From Mycolicibacter heraklionensis (GTDB taxonomy: Bacteria > Actinomycetota > Actinomycetes > Mycobacteriales > Mycobacteriaceae): a stretch of 64,000 nucleotides of DNA. The notes below the pieces were generated by a model. It was not told the DNA's origin and did not search any database. It worked only from the letters and a program-made list of their open reading frames with translations. How positions within the stretch are numbered: the stretch's first letter is position 1; every line of letters begins with the position of its first letter. Shown here piece by piece: positions 9,884 through 18,213 of this stretch. Position numbers and translations under genes: made by a program. The stretch is from the NCBI RefSeq assembly GCF_019645815.1, contig NZ_CP080997.1, forward strand, positions 2,546,880 through 2,610,879, given 5' to 3'.

Positions 9884-11417
9884 CGGTCCCGGGCGCCGCC
9901 AGGGTCTCGGCGGCGGCGATTGCGGCCAGCACTGCCCGGGCCTTGTTGGATGCCTCGGTGTATTCGTAAGGGCCGTTGGAGTCGGCCACCACTCCGCCAC
10001 CCGCCTGTACGTAGGCGGTCCCGTCACGCATCAGCGCCGTGCGGATCGCGATCGCGAAGTCGGCATTGCCGGCGAAGTCCAGATAACCGACGACGCCGCC
10101 GTAGAGGCCACGCCGGGTCTTTTCGACCTCCTCGATCAGTTCCATCGCGCGCACCTTGGGCGCCCCGGACAAGGTGCCCGCAGGGAAGCACGCCGTCACC
10201 GCGTCCAGCGCCGTGCGATCCTCAGCGAGCTCTCCGGCGACGGTGGACACCAGGTGCATGACGTGGCTGTAGCGCTCGATGTGGCTGTAGTCGGACACCC
10301 GCACCGTGCCCGGAACACATACCCGCCCTAGGTCGTTACGGCCCAGATCGACCAGCATCAGGTGTTCGGCGAGTTCCTTCTCGTCGTGCAAAAGATCTTT
10401 GGCCAGTAGCTGGTCTTCGTCCTCGGTGGCCCCGCGCCACCGGGTTCCGGCGATCGGGTGGGTGGTCGCGCGGCCGTCCTGCACGGTCACCAGCGCCTCG
10501 GGGCTGGAACCCACGATCGAAAAGGCCAGTCCCCCGTCATCGTCGGGCACTTGCAGCAGGTACATGTACGGGCTCGGATTGGACACCCGCAGCATCCGGT
10601 AGACATCGAGAGGGTCTGCCGGCGTCGTCATCTCGAAACGCTGCGAGGGAACCACCTGAAACGCCTCGCCCGCCTCGATCTCGCCGACCAGCCGCTCGAC
10701 GATCGCCCCGTACTCCTCGGGGGTGCGCTGGCCGCGGTAGACCGGTTCGGGTCGGTCGAAGGTGGCGACGCTGGACTCCAGCGGCTGACTCAGCGCCGCG
10801 GCCATCACATCGAGGCGGGCGATCGCGTCGTCGTAGGCCTCATCGACGTGCTCGTCGGTGCCGTTCCAGTTGACCGCGTTGGCGATCAGGGTGATGGTGC
10901 CCTCGTGGTGGTCGACGGCGGCCATGTCGGTGGCCAGCAGCAGCAGCATGTCGGGCAGTTGCAGGTCGTCGACAGCCAGCTGGGGCAGCCGCTCCAGACG
11001 GCGCACCAGATCGTAGGTGAAGAAGCCCACCAGGCCGCTCGACAGCGGTGGCAGCCCGGGAATGGCGGCCGTCTCCAGCAGCGTCAACGTCTGGCGCAGC
11101 GCCTGCAACGGGTCTCCGCCGGTGGGTGCGCCCTGCGGTGCAGCGCCCAGCCACACCGCTTCGCCGTCTCGCACGGTCAGCGCCGAGGTGGTGCCCGCCC
11201 CGATGAACGACCACCGCGACCACGACCGGCCGTTTTCGGCCGACTCCAGCAGGAAGGTGCCGGGCCGGTTGGCCGCCAGCTTGCGGTATGCCGACAGCGG
11301 CGTTTCGGCGTCGGCCAGCACCTTGCGGGTCACCGGGACCACCCGGTGCTCAGCCGCCAGCGCCCGGAAGTCTGCCCGGGACGTGACGCCGGCGCTAGAA
11401 GTGCTCGTGGTTTGCAC
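9876..11417 (-). CDS. trpE: anthranilate synthase component I
   Basis: Makes anthranilate from chorismate with ammonia supplied by TrpG (not in this window). 513 residues, full length. The LLES motif near residue 55 is the usual tryptophan feedback site. The chorismate-binding half holds [45 protein letters not shown] and [10 protein letters not shown]. It starts with GTG at 11417 after a GGGAAG-type ribosome site. The divergent bcpB start is only 77 bp away, too short for a classical Trp leader-peptide attenuator, and I found none. Confidence 0.95.
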   Translation of the reverse strand: MQTTSTSSAGVTSRADFRALAAEHRVVPVTRKVLADAETPLSAYRKLAANRPGTFLLESAENGRSWSRWSFIGAGTTSALTVRDGEAVWLGAAPQGAPTGGDPLQALRQTLTLLETAAIPGLPPLSSGLVGFFTYDLVRRLERLPQLAVDDLQLPDMLLLLATDMAAVDHHEGTITLIANAVNWNGTDEHVDEAYDDAIARLDVMAAALSQPLESSVATFDRPEPVYRGQRTPEEYGAIVERLVGEIEAGEAFQVVPSQRFEMTTPADPLDVYRMLRVSNPSPYMYLLQVPDDDGGLAFSIVGSSPEALVTVQDGRATTHPIAGTRWRGATEDEDQLLAKDLLHDEKELAEHLMLVDLGRNDLGRVCVPGTVRVSDYSHIERYSHVMHLVSTVAGELAEDRTALDAVTACFPAGTLSGAPKVRAMELIEEVEKTRRGLYGGVVGYLDFAGNADFAIAIRTALMRDGTAYVQAGGGVVADSNGPYEYTEASNKARAVLAAIAAAETLAAPGTDG

Positions 11418-11481
11418 GCGGCCATCTTCCCAGACCCGAGCGCGCCCACCACTATCGCCGCCGCCGCGGTCGCACCCGGAG

Positions 11482-11487
11482 TAGCGT
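11482..11487 (+). promoter_or_regulatory. -10 element of bcpB (leaderless arrangement)
   Basis: TAGCGT, seven bases before the bcpB ATG at 11495. Confidence 0.5.
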
Positions 11488-11494
11488 GACCGCC

Positions 11495-11959
11495 ATGAAA
11501 ACCGGTGACACCGTGGCCGACTTCGAGCTCCCCGACCAGACCGGGGCGCCGCGCAAACTCAGCGACCTGCTGGCCGACGGGCCGGTGGTGCTGTTCTTCT
11601 ACCCAGCCGCCATGACGCCGGGGTGCACCAAGGAAGCCTGTCACTTCCGCGACCTGGCCGGCGAGTTCGCCGCCGTCGGGGCCACCCGGGTCGGCATCAG
11701 CGCCGATGCGGTGGCCAAGCAGGCCAAATTCGCCGATCAGCAGGGCTTCGACTATCCCCTGCTGTCCGACACCGAGGGCACGGTGGCCACCCAGTTCGGG
11801 GTCAAGCGCGGCCTGCTGGGCAAGCTGATCCCGGTGAAGCGGACCACGTTCGTCATCGACACCGACCGCACCGTATTGGACGTGATCGCCAGCGAGTTCT
11901 CGATGGACACCCACGCCGACAAGGCGCTGGAGGTGTTGCGGGCGCGGTCATCGGCCTAA
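11495..11959 (+). CDS. bcpB: peroxiredoxin of the Bcp/AhpE-like type
   Basis: Thiol peroxidase that reduces hydrogen and organic peroxides in the cytosol. 154 residues. The peroxidatic cysteine is Cys44 in TPGCTKEAC and the resolving one probably Cys49, the atypical two-Cys Bcp pattern. A GTG three codons upstream (11486) also opens the frame, but the ATG gives the [10 protein letters not shown] start typical of mycobacterial BcpB and lies seven bases after a TAGCGT -10. Divergent from trpE, as Rv1608c is from Rv1609. Confidence 0.92.
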   Translation: MKTGDTVADFELPDQTGAPRKLSDLLADGPVVLFFYPAAMTPGCTKEACHFRDLAGEFAAVGATRVGISADAVAKQAKFADQQGFDYPLLSDTEGTVATQFGVKRGLLGKLIPVKRTTFVIDTDRTVLDVIASEFSMDTHADKALEVLRARSSA

Positions 11960-11984
11960 GCGCCTGGCTTTTCGGGCGGAGCGG

Positions 11985-12818
11985 TCAGGCGGGCTTGTGG
12001 AACGTGTAAACGCGGTACTGAAGAAGGCCGAGCTTGGACAACCACTTCATCCATCGGGTACCGACGATCATTGTCTTCCGGGTATGCGCTGACTCTTGAG
12101 CGCGCAAGTATTTGAGCAGGAATGGGTACGTAGGCATGGTGTGCTTCCGGATGTTGCGCTTGGTTTCCAGTTGCAGTCCCGCACGTGAGCCCATGCTCTT
12201 GTAGGAGCGAAGGGGGACATTCCCGAGCGTTCCGTAGGATTTCGCGATCCGGGTGCGGATCGCCATCCAGATCGGCGTCTTGCCGAACACCATCATGATC
12301 GGCACAAAGTCGGAAACCGCCAGGTAGCCACCCGGTTTCAGCACCCGCGAAGCTTCCGTCAGGAAACGCGCGCGGGACGCAAAGTGGAAAATGCACTCGA
12401 CAGCCAGGACGCGGTCGAAGGAGCTGTCCTCGAACGGCAACTGACAGGCGTCGGCTTCAACCCAGGAAATTGCGTTGCCGCGGGAAGGCTTGCTCTCAGC
12501 CTCGGCGATTGCGAGCTGGCGCGGGTCGATGTTCAGGCCCGTGAGATCCATGTCGGAATGCGTGGCGTTGATCTGGCGGATGGTTCCGCCGAATCCGCAG
12601 CCGACATCCAGCAACCTTTGTCCGTCGGCAACCTTTCCGGCCGCGAACAGCACGCCGTTCATCTGCTCCATGGCGGCGACGTAGTCGGTCAGGGTGCCGT
12701 CAGCGACCTTGGGGCTCTCCCAATAGCCCCAGTGCACCTGGTCTTCCCACAGTTGGCCGAATTTGCCACGGTTTGAGCGGTCATCAATCAGCAAGTCGAA
12801 GTAGGGCAGGTCAGGCAT
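11985..12818 (-). CDS. SAM-dependent methyltransferase (class I)
   Basis: 277 residues. The SAM motif I is LLDVGCGFGGTIRQI near residue 70; acidic LTGLNIDPRQL and WVEADACQLPF mark motifs II and post-II, and VLKPGGYLAVSDF is motif IV. The helical N-terminus with HWGYWESP and a basic C-terminus resemble tocopherol/sarcosine-type small-molecule methyltransferases. The substrate is unknown. It stands where M. tuberculosis has the chaA region, so the locus is accessory. A TAGCGT hexamer lies six bases before the ATG. Confidence 0.82.
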   Translation of the reverse strand: MPDLPYFDLLIDDRSNRGKFGQLWEDQVHWGYWESPKVADGTLTDYVAAMEQMNGVLFAAGKVADGQRLLDVGCGFGGTIRQINATHSDMDLTGLNIDPRQLAIAEAESKPSRGNAISWVEADACQLPFEDSSFDRVLAVECIFHFASRARFLTEASRVLKPGGYLAVSDFVPIMMVFGKTPIWMAIRTRIAKSYGTLGNVPLRSYKSMGSRAGLQLETKRNIRKHTMPTYPFLLKYLRAQESAHTRKTMIVGTRWMKWLSKLGLLQYRVYTFHKPA

Positions 12819-12824
12819 CCGCGG

Positions 12825-12830
12825 ACGCTA
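12825..12830 (-). promoter_or_regulatory. -10 element of the 12818 methyltransferase
   Basis: TAGCGT on the minus strand, six bases from the ATG; leaderless arrangement. Confidence 0.5.
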
Positions 12831-12906
12831 TCACGACTCGGCTTCGAGCACCGGAAATGATTAGCCTGGCGGTCGCCTACAGCCAGCAAGGAGTCATCGG
12901 ACGCCC

Positions 12907-13950
12907 CTAGCCGGCGTCCTGCTCCGCTTCGGACGTTTCCGCCTCCTCAGCAGCGGGCGGGTCGGAAGGGTCGGCCAGTTTCGGGCTGTCGCCGACGGCG
13001 GTGTCGATCCAGTTTCTGATCTCGCTGAGGTGGGTGACGATTCCGGCCCGCTCGCGCTTCAGCAGATCCACTTCGGCCTGCGTGCGCTCGGTGAGCACCT
13101 TGGCTTCGCGCTTGGTGCTGGCGATCAATGAGGAGGCCTCCAGGCGGGCTTCCTTGTCGAGCTTGGCGATGTTGGCCTCGGCCTGCTCCCACGCCGTCTT
13201 CATCTTCTGGTCCAGGCGGTGCTGGGCCTCCCGACGGTTGCGTTCGTCCTCTTCCCAGGCCAGCTTGATCTGTTCGTCCAGGGATTCCTGGGCCGCGCGG
13301 CGGTTGCGCTCGTCCTCTTCGGCCAGGCGCTGGTACAGCTCGCGGCGGCTGCGTTCGGCCTCCTCGATCTCCTGGGCGATGCGGCTGCGCTCCTCGTGCG
13401 CGATGCGCAGGATCTGCTCGGCCTCCTGGGTGGCGGCTTCGAGGATCTTCGTCCGGCGGGCGTTGGTGGATGCCTGGAACTCGGCGAGCGCCTCACTGGC
13501 CGCGGCTCGGTCGTGTTTGGCCGCTTCCAACTGCTCACGCAGTTCCCCGGTCAGCGCTTCGGCGTCCTGGCGTGCCAGTTCCTTGGTCCGCCGCGCCTCC
13601 TCGGAGGCGATGCGCATCATCCGCGCAATGCGGTCGGACATGCCCTCGACGGAGTCCACCGGTCCGGTGACCTGCTCGAACTGCGTTCGCAGTTGGGCCA
13701 GCTCGGCGGTGAGGCGTTGGCGCTCCGATTCCGCTTCGGCGGTCATCCGCACGACGTCGTTCTGCAACCGGGTGACCTCGGCGGCGAGCTGTTCGCGGTC
13801 GAGGAGCGTTTGCGATTTGGTCGCTTCGAGGGATTTGTTGCGGTCCTGCAGGATATCGATTTCGTGGTGTAGACGCGCGATGTAATCGGAGACCTCGTTG
13901 CGATCGAAACCGCGCATCTGCGTTTCGAATTCGGGAATCTCTAGCGCCAC
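12907..13950 (-). CDS. DivIVA-like coiled-coil protein, paralogue A
   Basis: 347 residues. The N-terminus FETQMRGFDRNEVSDYI resembles the DivIVA/Wag31 membrane-tip motif (F-x-RG-[FY]-x-x-x-EV-x-x-[FY][LI]); nearly everything from ~22 to 318 is predicted coiled coil rich in Glu, Arg, Ala and Gln. Two 22-residue repeats starting EEDERNRR lie at 211-232 and 233-254. A Pro/Glu-rich tail ends the protein. The GTG at 13950 was chosen over 13968 because AGGAG lies seven bases before it and it lines up with the paralogue's start. A role in polar growth or as a filament is inference only; no enzyme motif is present. Confidence 0.8.
   Translation of the reverse strand: MALEIPEFETQMRGFDRNEVSDYIARLHHEIDILQDRNKSLEATKSQTLLDREQLAAEVTRLQNDVVRMTAEAESERQRLTAELAQLRTQFEQVTGPVDSVEGMSDRIARMMRIASEEARRTKELARQDAEALTGELREQLEAAKHDRAAASEALAEFQASTNARRTKILEAATQEAEQILRIAHEERSRIAQEIEEAERSRRELYQRLAEEDERNRRAAQESLDEQIKLAWEEDERNRREAQHRLDQKMKTAWEQAEANIAKLDKEARLEASSLIASTKREAKVLTERTQAEVDLLKRERAGIVTHLSEIRNWIDTAVGDSPKLADPSDPPAAEEAETSEAEQDAG
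13189..13320 (-). repeat. two 66-bp tandem repeats encoding 22-residue coiled-coil units
   Basis: The two copies (13255-13320 and 13189-13254) encode units that both begin EEDERNRR and end in an -AW pair. 22 residues is two hendecads, a period that suits an unusual straight or right-handed coiled coil. Confidence 0.7.
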
Positions 13951-14071
13951 CGGCGTACTCCTAAGCACCTGACAGTTTCGGTCTTCGGTTCGATGGGCAA
14001 CCAGCGTTCAACCGAGTTGGCTTGTGCGCGAAGCCAAATGGGCATGCTCACTCAAAGTCACCGTGCGACGG

Positions 14072-14100
14072 AGCGTATCAGACCTGCCAGTCCATGTCAC
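14072..14100 (-). promoter_or_regulatory. promoter of DivIVA-like paralogue A
   Basis: GTGACA (-35, 14095-14100), a 17-bp spacer and TACGCT (-10, 14072-14077) on the minus strand. The same hexamers and spacing recur upstream of paralogue B. The expected transcript has a leader of about 115 nt. Confidence 0.6.
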
Positions 14101-14135
14101 CGGTCTCACAATGGGTAAACGTCCCCTTGATCGCG

Positions 14136-14160
14136 GACGGTTTTCGCGAAACAAGGACTC
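14136..14160 (-). pseudogene. relic of the 3' end of the 15373-16152 gene
   Basis: On the minus strand this stretch can be read as LFRENRP, matching the WFRENRPR end of the third coiled-coil gene (15373-15400), and the flanking DNA aligns with it (the shared 12-mer ttttcgcgaaac). It lies outside any gene here, just before the promoter of paralogue A. It is best read as a duplication junction: the copied unit began inside the 3' end of the third gene. Confidence 0.5.
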
Positions 14161-14219
14161 CTTTGCCGGTCGACCGGATATGCGGTTGGTTCCCGGCGTC
14201 GACAGCTGTATTCGCTCGT

Positions 14220-15197
14220 CTAGCCCGCGGCGTCGTCGCCGACGGCGGTGTCGATCCAGTTCCTGATTTCATCGAGGTCGGCGACGATCCCGCCGCGTTC
14301 GCGCTTCAGCAGACTCACTTCCCGCTGGGCGCGTTCGCCGAGCATTCCGGCCTCGCGCTCGGCGGTGGCGATCCGTACTGCAGCCTCGGAACGCGCCGCT
14401 TTGTCGAGCTCGTCGATGGTGGCCTCGGCCCGCTCCCACGCCGCCTTGAGCTGCTGGTCCAGCCAGTGCTGCGATTCCCGGCGATTGCGTTCGTCCTCTT
14501 CCCAGGCCAGCTTGACCTGCTCGTCCAGGGCTTCCTGGGCCGCCAGGCGGGTTCGTTCATCCTCCTCGGCCAGGCGCCGGTACACCGCGCGCCGGCTACG
14601 TTCGGCGGCTTCGGTCTCCTGAGCGATCCGGTCGCGTTCTTCGTGCGCCAGCCGGAGGATCTCGTCCGCCTCGGCGGTCGTCATTTCCAGGATCTTCGCC
14701 CGGCGAGCGTTGGCGGCGGCGTGCAACTCGGCCATCGCGTGGTTGGTGGCGTCCCGGTGATATTTGGCCGCCACCAACTGTTCGCGCAGTTCCTCGGTCA
14801 GCGATTCCGCCTCCCGCCGAGCCAAATCCTGGGTGCGCCGCGCCTCCTCGGAGGCGATACGCAGCATTCGCGCGATGCGTTCGGACATCCCGGCTACGGC
14901 GTCGACCGGCTCGGTGGCTTGCTCGAACTGCCCACGCAGCTGCGCCAATTCGGCAATGAGTTCGCGTCGTTTCGTATCGGCGTCGGCGGTCCTCCGCACG
15001 AGGTCATTCTGCAGCCGCGTTACCTCGGCCATGAGTTGTTCGCAGTCAGACCCAGCCTGCGCCTTGACCGCATTCAGGGATTTCGCGTGGTCCTGCAGGA
15101 TTTCAATTTCATGGTGGAGACGCGCAATGTAATCGGCAACCTCATTGCGATCGAAACCGCGTATCTGCGTTTCAAAAGCCGGAATATTCAGCATCAC
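14220..15197 (-). CDS. DivIVA-like coiled-coil protein, paralogue B
   Basis: 325 residues, close to paralogue A along its whole length: the same FETQIRGFDRNEVADYI start, the same ERIARMLRIASEEARRT core, the same two 22-residue EEDER units, and the same ending RNWIDTAVGD; it lacks A's acidic tail. The start is GTG 15197 or the adjacent ATG 15194; AGGAGGAGT at 15206-15214 suits the GTG best. Its promoter and 5' leader are homologous to those of A. No catalytic motif is seen. A structural role near membranes or poles is inferred from the DivIVA-like head. Confidence 0.8.
   Translation of the reverse strand: MMLNIPAFETQIRGFDRNEVADYIARLHHEIEILQDHAKSLNAVKAQAGSDCEQLMAEVTRLQNDLVRRTADADTKRRELIAELAQLRGQFEQATEPVDAVAGMSERIARMLRIASEEARRTQDLARREAESLTEELREQLVAAKYHRDATNHAMAELHAAANARRAKILEMTTAEADEILRLAHEERDRIAQETEAAERSRRAVYRRLAEEDERTRLAAQEALDEQVKLAWEEDERNRRESQHWLDQQLKAAWERAEATIDELDKAARSEAAVRIATAEREAGMLGERAQREVSLLKRERGGIVADLDEIRNWIDTAVGDDAAG
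14436..14567 (-). repeat. two 66-bp tandem repeats in paralogue B
   Basis: Codes for residues ~210-253: two 22-residue units starting EEDERTRL and EEDERNRR, each ending AW, the counterparts of those in paralogue A. Confidence 0.7.
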
Positions 15198-15316
15198 CGG
15201 ATCGACTCCTCCTCACGGCGGGGCCTGCCCTTCGGCCCGACGATGCCAGGCATTCGACCAGGTAAAAATGCTAATAAAGGCATGTCGGCCGTTGCGATCA
15301 AGCCGCCGCGCGACGA

Positions 15317-15345
15317 AGCGTAGCAGACGTGCGCGGAGGTGTCAC
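15317..15345 (-). promoter_or_regulatory. promoter of DivIVA-like paralogue B
   Basis: GTGACA (-35, 15340-15345), 17-bp spacer, TACGCT (-10, 15317-15322) on the minus strand, followed by a leader of about 113 nt. Same hexamers and spacing as the promoter at 14072-14100, 1,245 bp away. Confidence 0.6.
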
Positions 15346-15372
15346 CGAGGAACCTAATGGAGAAAAGCGGGC

Positions 15373-16152
15373 TCAGCGCGGGCGATTTTCGCGAAACCAG
15401 GTTCCTCTGGCTGACAATGCAGATTCCCGATCAGCCTGATGCGAAGTATTAACGTGAGTTTCGGGATTAACTTGCGTCGGCCGATGAGCTTGGGTGGTCG
15501 AGCGTTCTATCTGGTCGACGATTTTCGCGCGCGCATCGATGAGTTCGGCCAGGCGGCGTTGGGCGTCTGCGACGTGGCTGGTGATCGCTTGGTTCATTTC
15601 GGTCAATATCGCCGAGGCGTGACTCTCGGCCTCCTTCATGATTTCGGCCGCGCTCAGCACGGCCTGCCGCCGCAGGTGCGCGGCCTGCGCCCGCAGGTGT
15701 TTGTGCTGGGTTTCCAGCTCGGCCCGCAGCTCAGCCGCCTCGCGGCGCTGCGCCTCAGCGTCGGCAAGGACCGCCGCCGCCTCATTCTCGGCAGCGGCCC
15801 GCAATTCGTCGGCAAAGCGTTGCGCCTCCGCGCGAATATCGTCTGCTTCGGCAACCGCGCCGTTGAGGATTCCGGACAGTCGATCACTTAGATCGACAAT
15901 GTCGCCCGGAATCGCTGAGGCCAATGCGTTGAACTTCGCAGAGGCGGATTCCAGGTTCGCTTGCGATTCACTGAGCTGGTTTGTCAGCGCGACTATCCGC
16001 GATCCATCGCGCGGCATATGCGCCTCGATGTCACTGACGGTGCCTTGCGCGTAGTGCGAATCGATCTGAAGCGACAGCCGCTCCAGCTCCAAACCCCTGG
16101 AGCGCTGCTCGTGCTCCAACCGGTACCAGTCATCAGGCTCGTCGGAGTTCAC
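15373..16152 (-). CDS. coiled-coil protein, third member of the cluster
   Basis: 259 residues, mainly coiled coil from ~10 to 215, with an Ala/Glu/Arg-rich stretch at 100-185 and a polar, probably disordered C-terminus. It lacks the DivIVA head. A core segment (LSDRLSGILNGAVAEADDI, about residues 87-106) resembles the MSDRIARM-IASEEARRT core of the two paralogues, so the three are distantly related. Start GTG 16152 has no ribosome site, but a TATGCT lies eight bases before it. Its last codons are the template for the relic at 14136-14160. Function unknown. Confidence 0.72.
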   Translation of the reverse strand: MNSDEPDDWYRLEHEQRSRGLELERLSLQIDSHYAQGTVSDIEAHMPRDGSRIVALTNQLSESQANLESASAKFNALASAIPGDIVDLSDRLSGILNGAVAEADDIRAEAQRFADELRAAAENEAAAVLADAEAQRREAAELRAELETQHKHLRAQAAHLRRQAVLSAAEIMKEAESHASAILTEMNQAITSHVADAQRRLAELIDARAKIVDQIERSTTQAHRPTQVNPETHVNTSHQADRESALSARGTWFRENRPR

Positions 16153-16160
16153 AGTCCGCC

Positions 16161-16166
16161 AGCATA
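16161..16166 (-). promoter_or_regulatory. -10 element of the third coiled-coil gene
   Basis: TATGCT on the minus strand, eight bases before GTG 16152, in the 36-bp gap after hisI. It suggests the cluster has its own promoter and is not merely read through from his. Confidence 0.4.
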
Positions 16167-16188
16167 CCGCTCCGCCGCTATCAGCGAA

Positions 16189-16548
16189 TCAATCTGCGGG
16201 ACCGAGCAACACGTCCGCATCGAAACAGCTGTGATCACCGGTATGACAGGCCCCGCCGGTCTGATCGACCGTCAGCAGCACCGTGTCACCGTCGCAGTCC
16301 AGCCGCACCGAATGCACATGCTGGGTGTGGCCGGAGGTCGCGCCCTTGATCCACTGCTCGTTTCGTGATCGCGAAAAATACGTCGCCTCACGGGTTGCCA
16401 GAGTGCGCGCCAAAGCGTCATCGTCCATCCAGGCGACCATGAGCACGTCGCCGCTGCCCCGCTCTTGAACCACTGCTGCGATCAACCCCTCGGCGTTTCG
16501 CTTGAGCCGGGCCGCGATCGCCGGATCCAATCCGCTCATCGCACTCAT
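16189..16548 (-). CDS. hisI: phosphoribosyl-AMP cyclohydrolase
   Basis: Opens the adenine ring of phosphoribosyl-AMP, the third step of histidine synthesis. 119 residues, cyclohydrolase only (the HisE half is encoded elsewhere). Zinc-binding cysteines and the conserved SRSR...[11 protein letters not shown] and [14 protein letters not shown] motifs are present. The ATG at 16548 overlaps the hisF stop as ATGA; the longer open frame upstream is a hisF shadow. Last gene of the his operon. Confidence 0.95.
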   Translation of the reverse strand: MSAMSGLDPAIAARLKRNAEGLIAAVVQERGSGDVLMVAWMDDDALARTLATREATYFSRSRNEQWIKGATSGHTQHVHSVRLDCDGDTVLLTVDQTGGACHTGDHSCFDADVLLGPAD

Positions 16549-17330
16549 CTCACTGTGATCCCCTCCGCCGCCATCGCCGCTTTGACCTGGCCGATGGTCA
16601 GTTCCCGGAAGTGAAACACGCTGGCCGCCAGAACCGCATCGGCACCCGCGGCGACCGCCGGGGCGAAATGCTCCGCCGCACCGGCTCCCCCACTGGCGAT
16701 CACCGGTACGCTCACCGCGGCCCGGACCGCGCGCAGCATTGACAGGTCGAATCCGGCTTTGGTGCCGTCGGCATCCATCGAGTTCAGCAGGATCTCCCCG
16801 ACGCCGAGCTCCACTCCGCGGACTGCCCATTCGACCGCATCGATACCGGTGCCCTGCCGGCCGCCGTGGGTGGTGACCTCCCATCCGGACGCGGTAGGCG
16901 GCGAACCGGCCGGGACGGTGCGGGCGTCCACCGACAGCACGATGCACTGGGAGCCGAATTGGCGGGACAACTCCGCCAACAGTTCCGGGCGGGCTATCGC
17001 GGCGGTGTTCACCGACACCTTGTCCGCGCCGGCCCGCAGCAACACGTCGACGTCGGCGACCGTGCGCACTCCGCCGCCGACGGTGAGCGGGATGAACACC
17101 TGATCGGCGGTGCGCGCGACGACTTCGAGCATGGTGGCCCGGCCCGACGACGACGCCGTCACGTCGAGGAAGGTCAGCTCGTCGGCGCCCTCGGCGTCAT
17201 AGGCCGCGGCCAGTTCGACCGGGTCGCCGGCATCGCGCAGGTTCGCGAAGTTGACGCCCTTGACGACCCGGCCGCCGTCGACGTCCAGACACGGAATGAC
17301 CCGTACCGCCACATCACTGTGCTTATGCAT
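16545..17330 (-). CDS. hisF: imidazole glycerol phosphate synthase, cyclase subunit
   Basis: Uses ammonia from HisH to turn PRFAR into imidazole glycerol phosphate and AICAR. 261 residues from the ATG at 17330. The two catalytic aspartates are those in [12 protein letters not shown] and [13 protein letters not shown]; phosphate loops GGGVRT and ASGGAG are present. An in-frame ATG at 17390, two bases after the hisN stop region, would add 20 residues with no family similarity; the true start is one of these two. Overlaps hisI. Confidence 0.93.
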   Translation of the reverse strand: MHKHSDVAVRVIPCLDVDGGRVVKGVNFANLRDAGDPVELAAAYDAEGADELTFLDVTASSSGRATMLEVVARTADQVFIPLTVGGGVRTVADVDVLLRAGADKVSVNTAAIARPELLAELSRQFGSQCIVLSVDARTVPAGSPPTASGWEVTTHGGRQGTGIDAVEWAVRGVELGVGEILLNSMDADGTKAGFDLSMLRAVRAAVSVPVIASGGAGAAEHFAPAVAAGADAVLAASVFHFRELTIGQVKAAMAAEGITVR

Positions 17331-17391
17331 CGGTCCCAGCTTCGCCTCTCCTGCGTCGAGCCTCGCTGAACCGCTGCGTTGTTGTTCCATG

Positions 17392-18207
17392 TCAGTAGTC
17401 CCCCGGTGCGCCGACTCGCTTGAGGATGTCGAGAATCTGATCGTGCGCCCCCGGCGCGGCGACCAGCGCCGAGTCCGACTGGGACGTCCACGGTGCGCCG
17501 GCCAGGTCGGTGACGACACCGCCGGCCGCCCGCACCATGGCCACGCCCGCGGCGTGGTCCCAGATGTGGTCACCGAAGCTGATCGCACCACCGAGAGTTC
17601 CATCGGCGACGTAGGCCAGGTCGATTCCGGTGGCGCCGTGCATCCTGGTCCGCGAGGTCACCCGGGTCAGGCCTTCGAGCACCGCAAGCCGGTAGCGGCC
17701 GGGGAACCGGCCCCGCCACTCGACGTTGAAGGTGCCGATGCCGACCAACGAGTCGGCCAGGTCGACGGGTTTCAGTTTCGGCTGCGTCACCCCGTTGCGC
17801 ATCAGCGGGCCGCCTGCGACCGCGGTGTAGCGCTGGTCGGCGAACGGCAGCCAGGTCAATCCCGCGACCGGCTCGCCGTCGCGCAGCAGCCCCAGCAGGA
17901 TCGCGGACATCGGCGATCCCGCGGCGTAGTTGAAGGTCCCGTCGATGGGATCCAGCACCCACACCATCGGCGAATCGATCGGCGGCCCACCGAATTCCTC
18001 GCCGTGCACCCCGATTCCGGTGGCCGCCACCAACGCCTCGGTGATCTGGCGTTCCAAGGCGAGGTCGACCTCGGTGGCGAAGTCGTTGGCGCCCTTGCGG
18101 ACCGCGGAGTCGGCCCGGTGGCCGGCCAGGAAGGGCTCGGCGGCGACATCGAGGATCTCTGATGCCGCTGCGACCAGCGCATCCAGATCCGCGGTGTCCA
18201 GCGCCAT
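17392..18207 (-). CDS. hisN: inositol-monophosphatase-type phosphatase, probable histidinol-phosphatase
   Basis: 271 residues of the IMPase fold. Metal-binding motifs are [19 protein letters not shown] and IWDHAAG. In M. tuberculosis the gene here is Rv1604 (impC). Actinobacteria use HisN of this family for histidinol phosphate dephosphorylation, and its place between priA and hisF fits that, but inositol-phosphate phosphatase activity cannot be ruled out from sequence. ATG start, six bases after the priA stop. Confidence 0.88.
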   Translation of the reverse strand: MALDTADLDALVAAASEILDVAAEPFLAGHRADSAVRKGANDFATEVDLALERQITEALVAATGIGVHGEEFGGPPIDSPMVWVLDPIDGTFNYAAGSPMSAILLGLLRDGEPVAGLTWLPFADQRYTAVAGGPLMRNGVTQPKLKPVDLADSLVGIGTFNVEWRGRFPGRYRLAVLEGLTRVTSRTRMHGATGIDLAYVADGTLGGAISFGDHIWDHAAGVAMVRAAGGVVTDLAGAPWTSQSDSALVAAPGAHDQILDILKRVGAPGDY

Positions 18208-18213
18208 GTCGGG

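Noticed and set aside
8337..10331. 664-residue plus-strand open frame over trpC, the membrane gene and trpE
   Set aside because: It is antisense to three genes with clear motifs; it has shadow composition (Arg/His/Gly/Gln-rich) and no domain.
11418..11494. Tryptophan leader peptide or attenuator before trpE
   Set aside because: The 77-bp gap to the divergent bcpB has no short frame with Trp codons and no alternating hairpins.
11961..11991. CGCCTG/CAGGCG inverted repeat between convergent bcpB and the methyltransferase
   Set aside because: Only 6-bp arms with a 19-nt loop and no U tract, and the right arm is inside the methyltransferase end; too weak to call a terminator.
17331..17390. 20-residue N-terminal extension of HisF from ATG 17390
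   Set aside because: Residues lack similarity to the HisF start, though the ATG lies near the hisN stop; kept as an alternative only.
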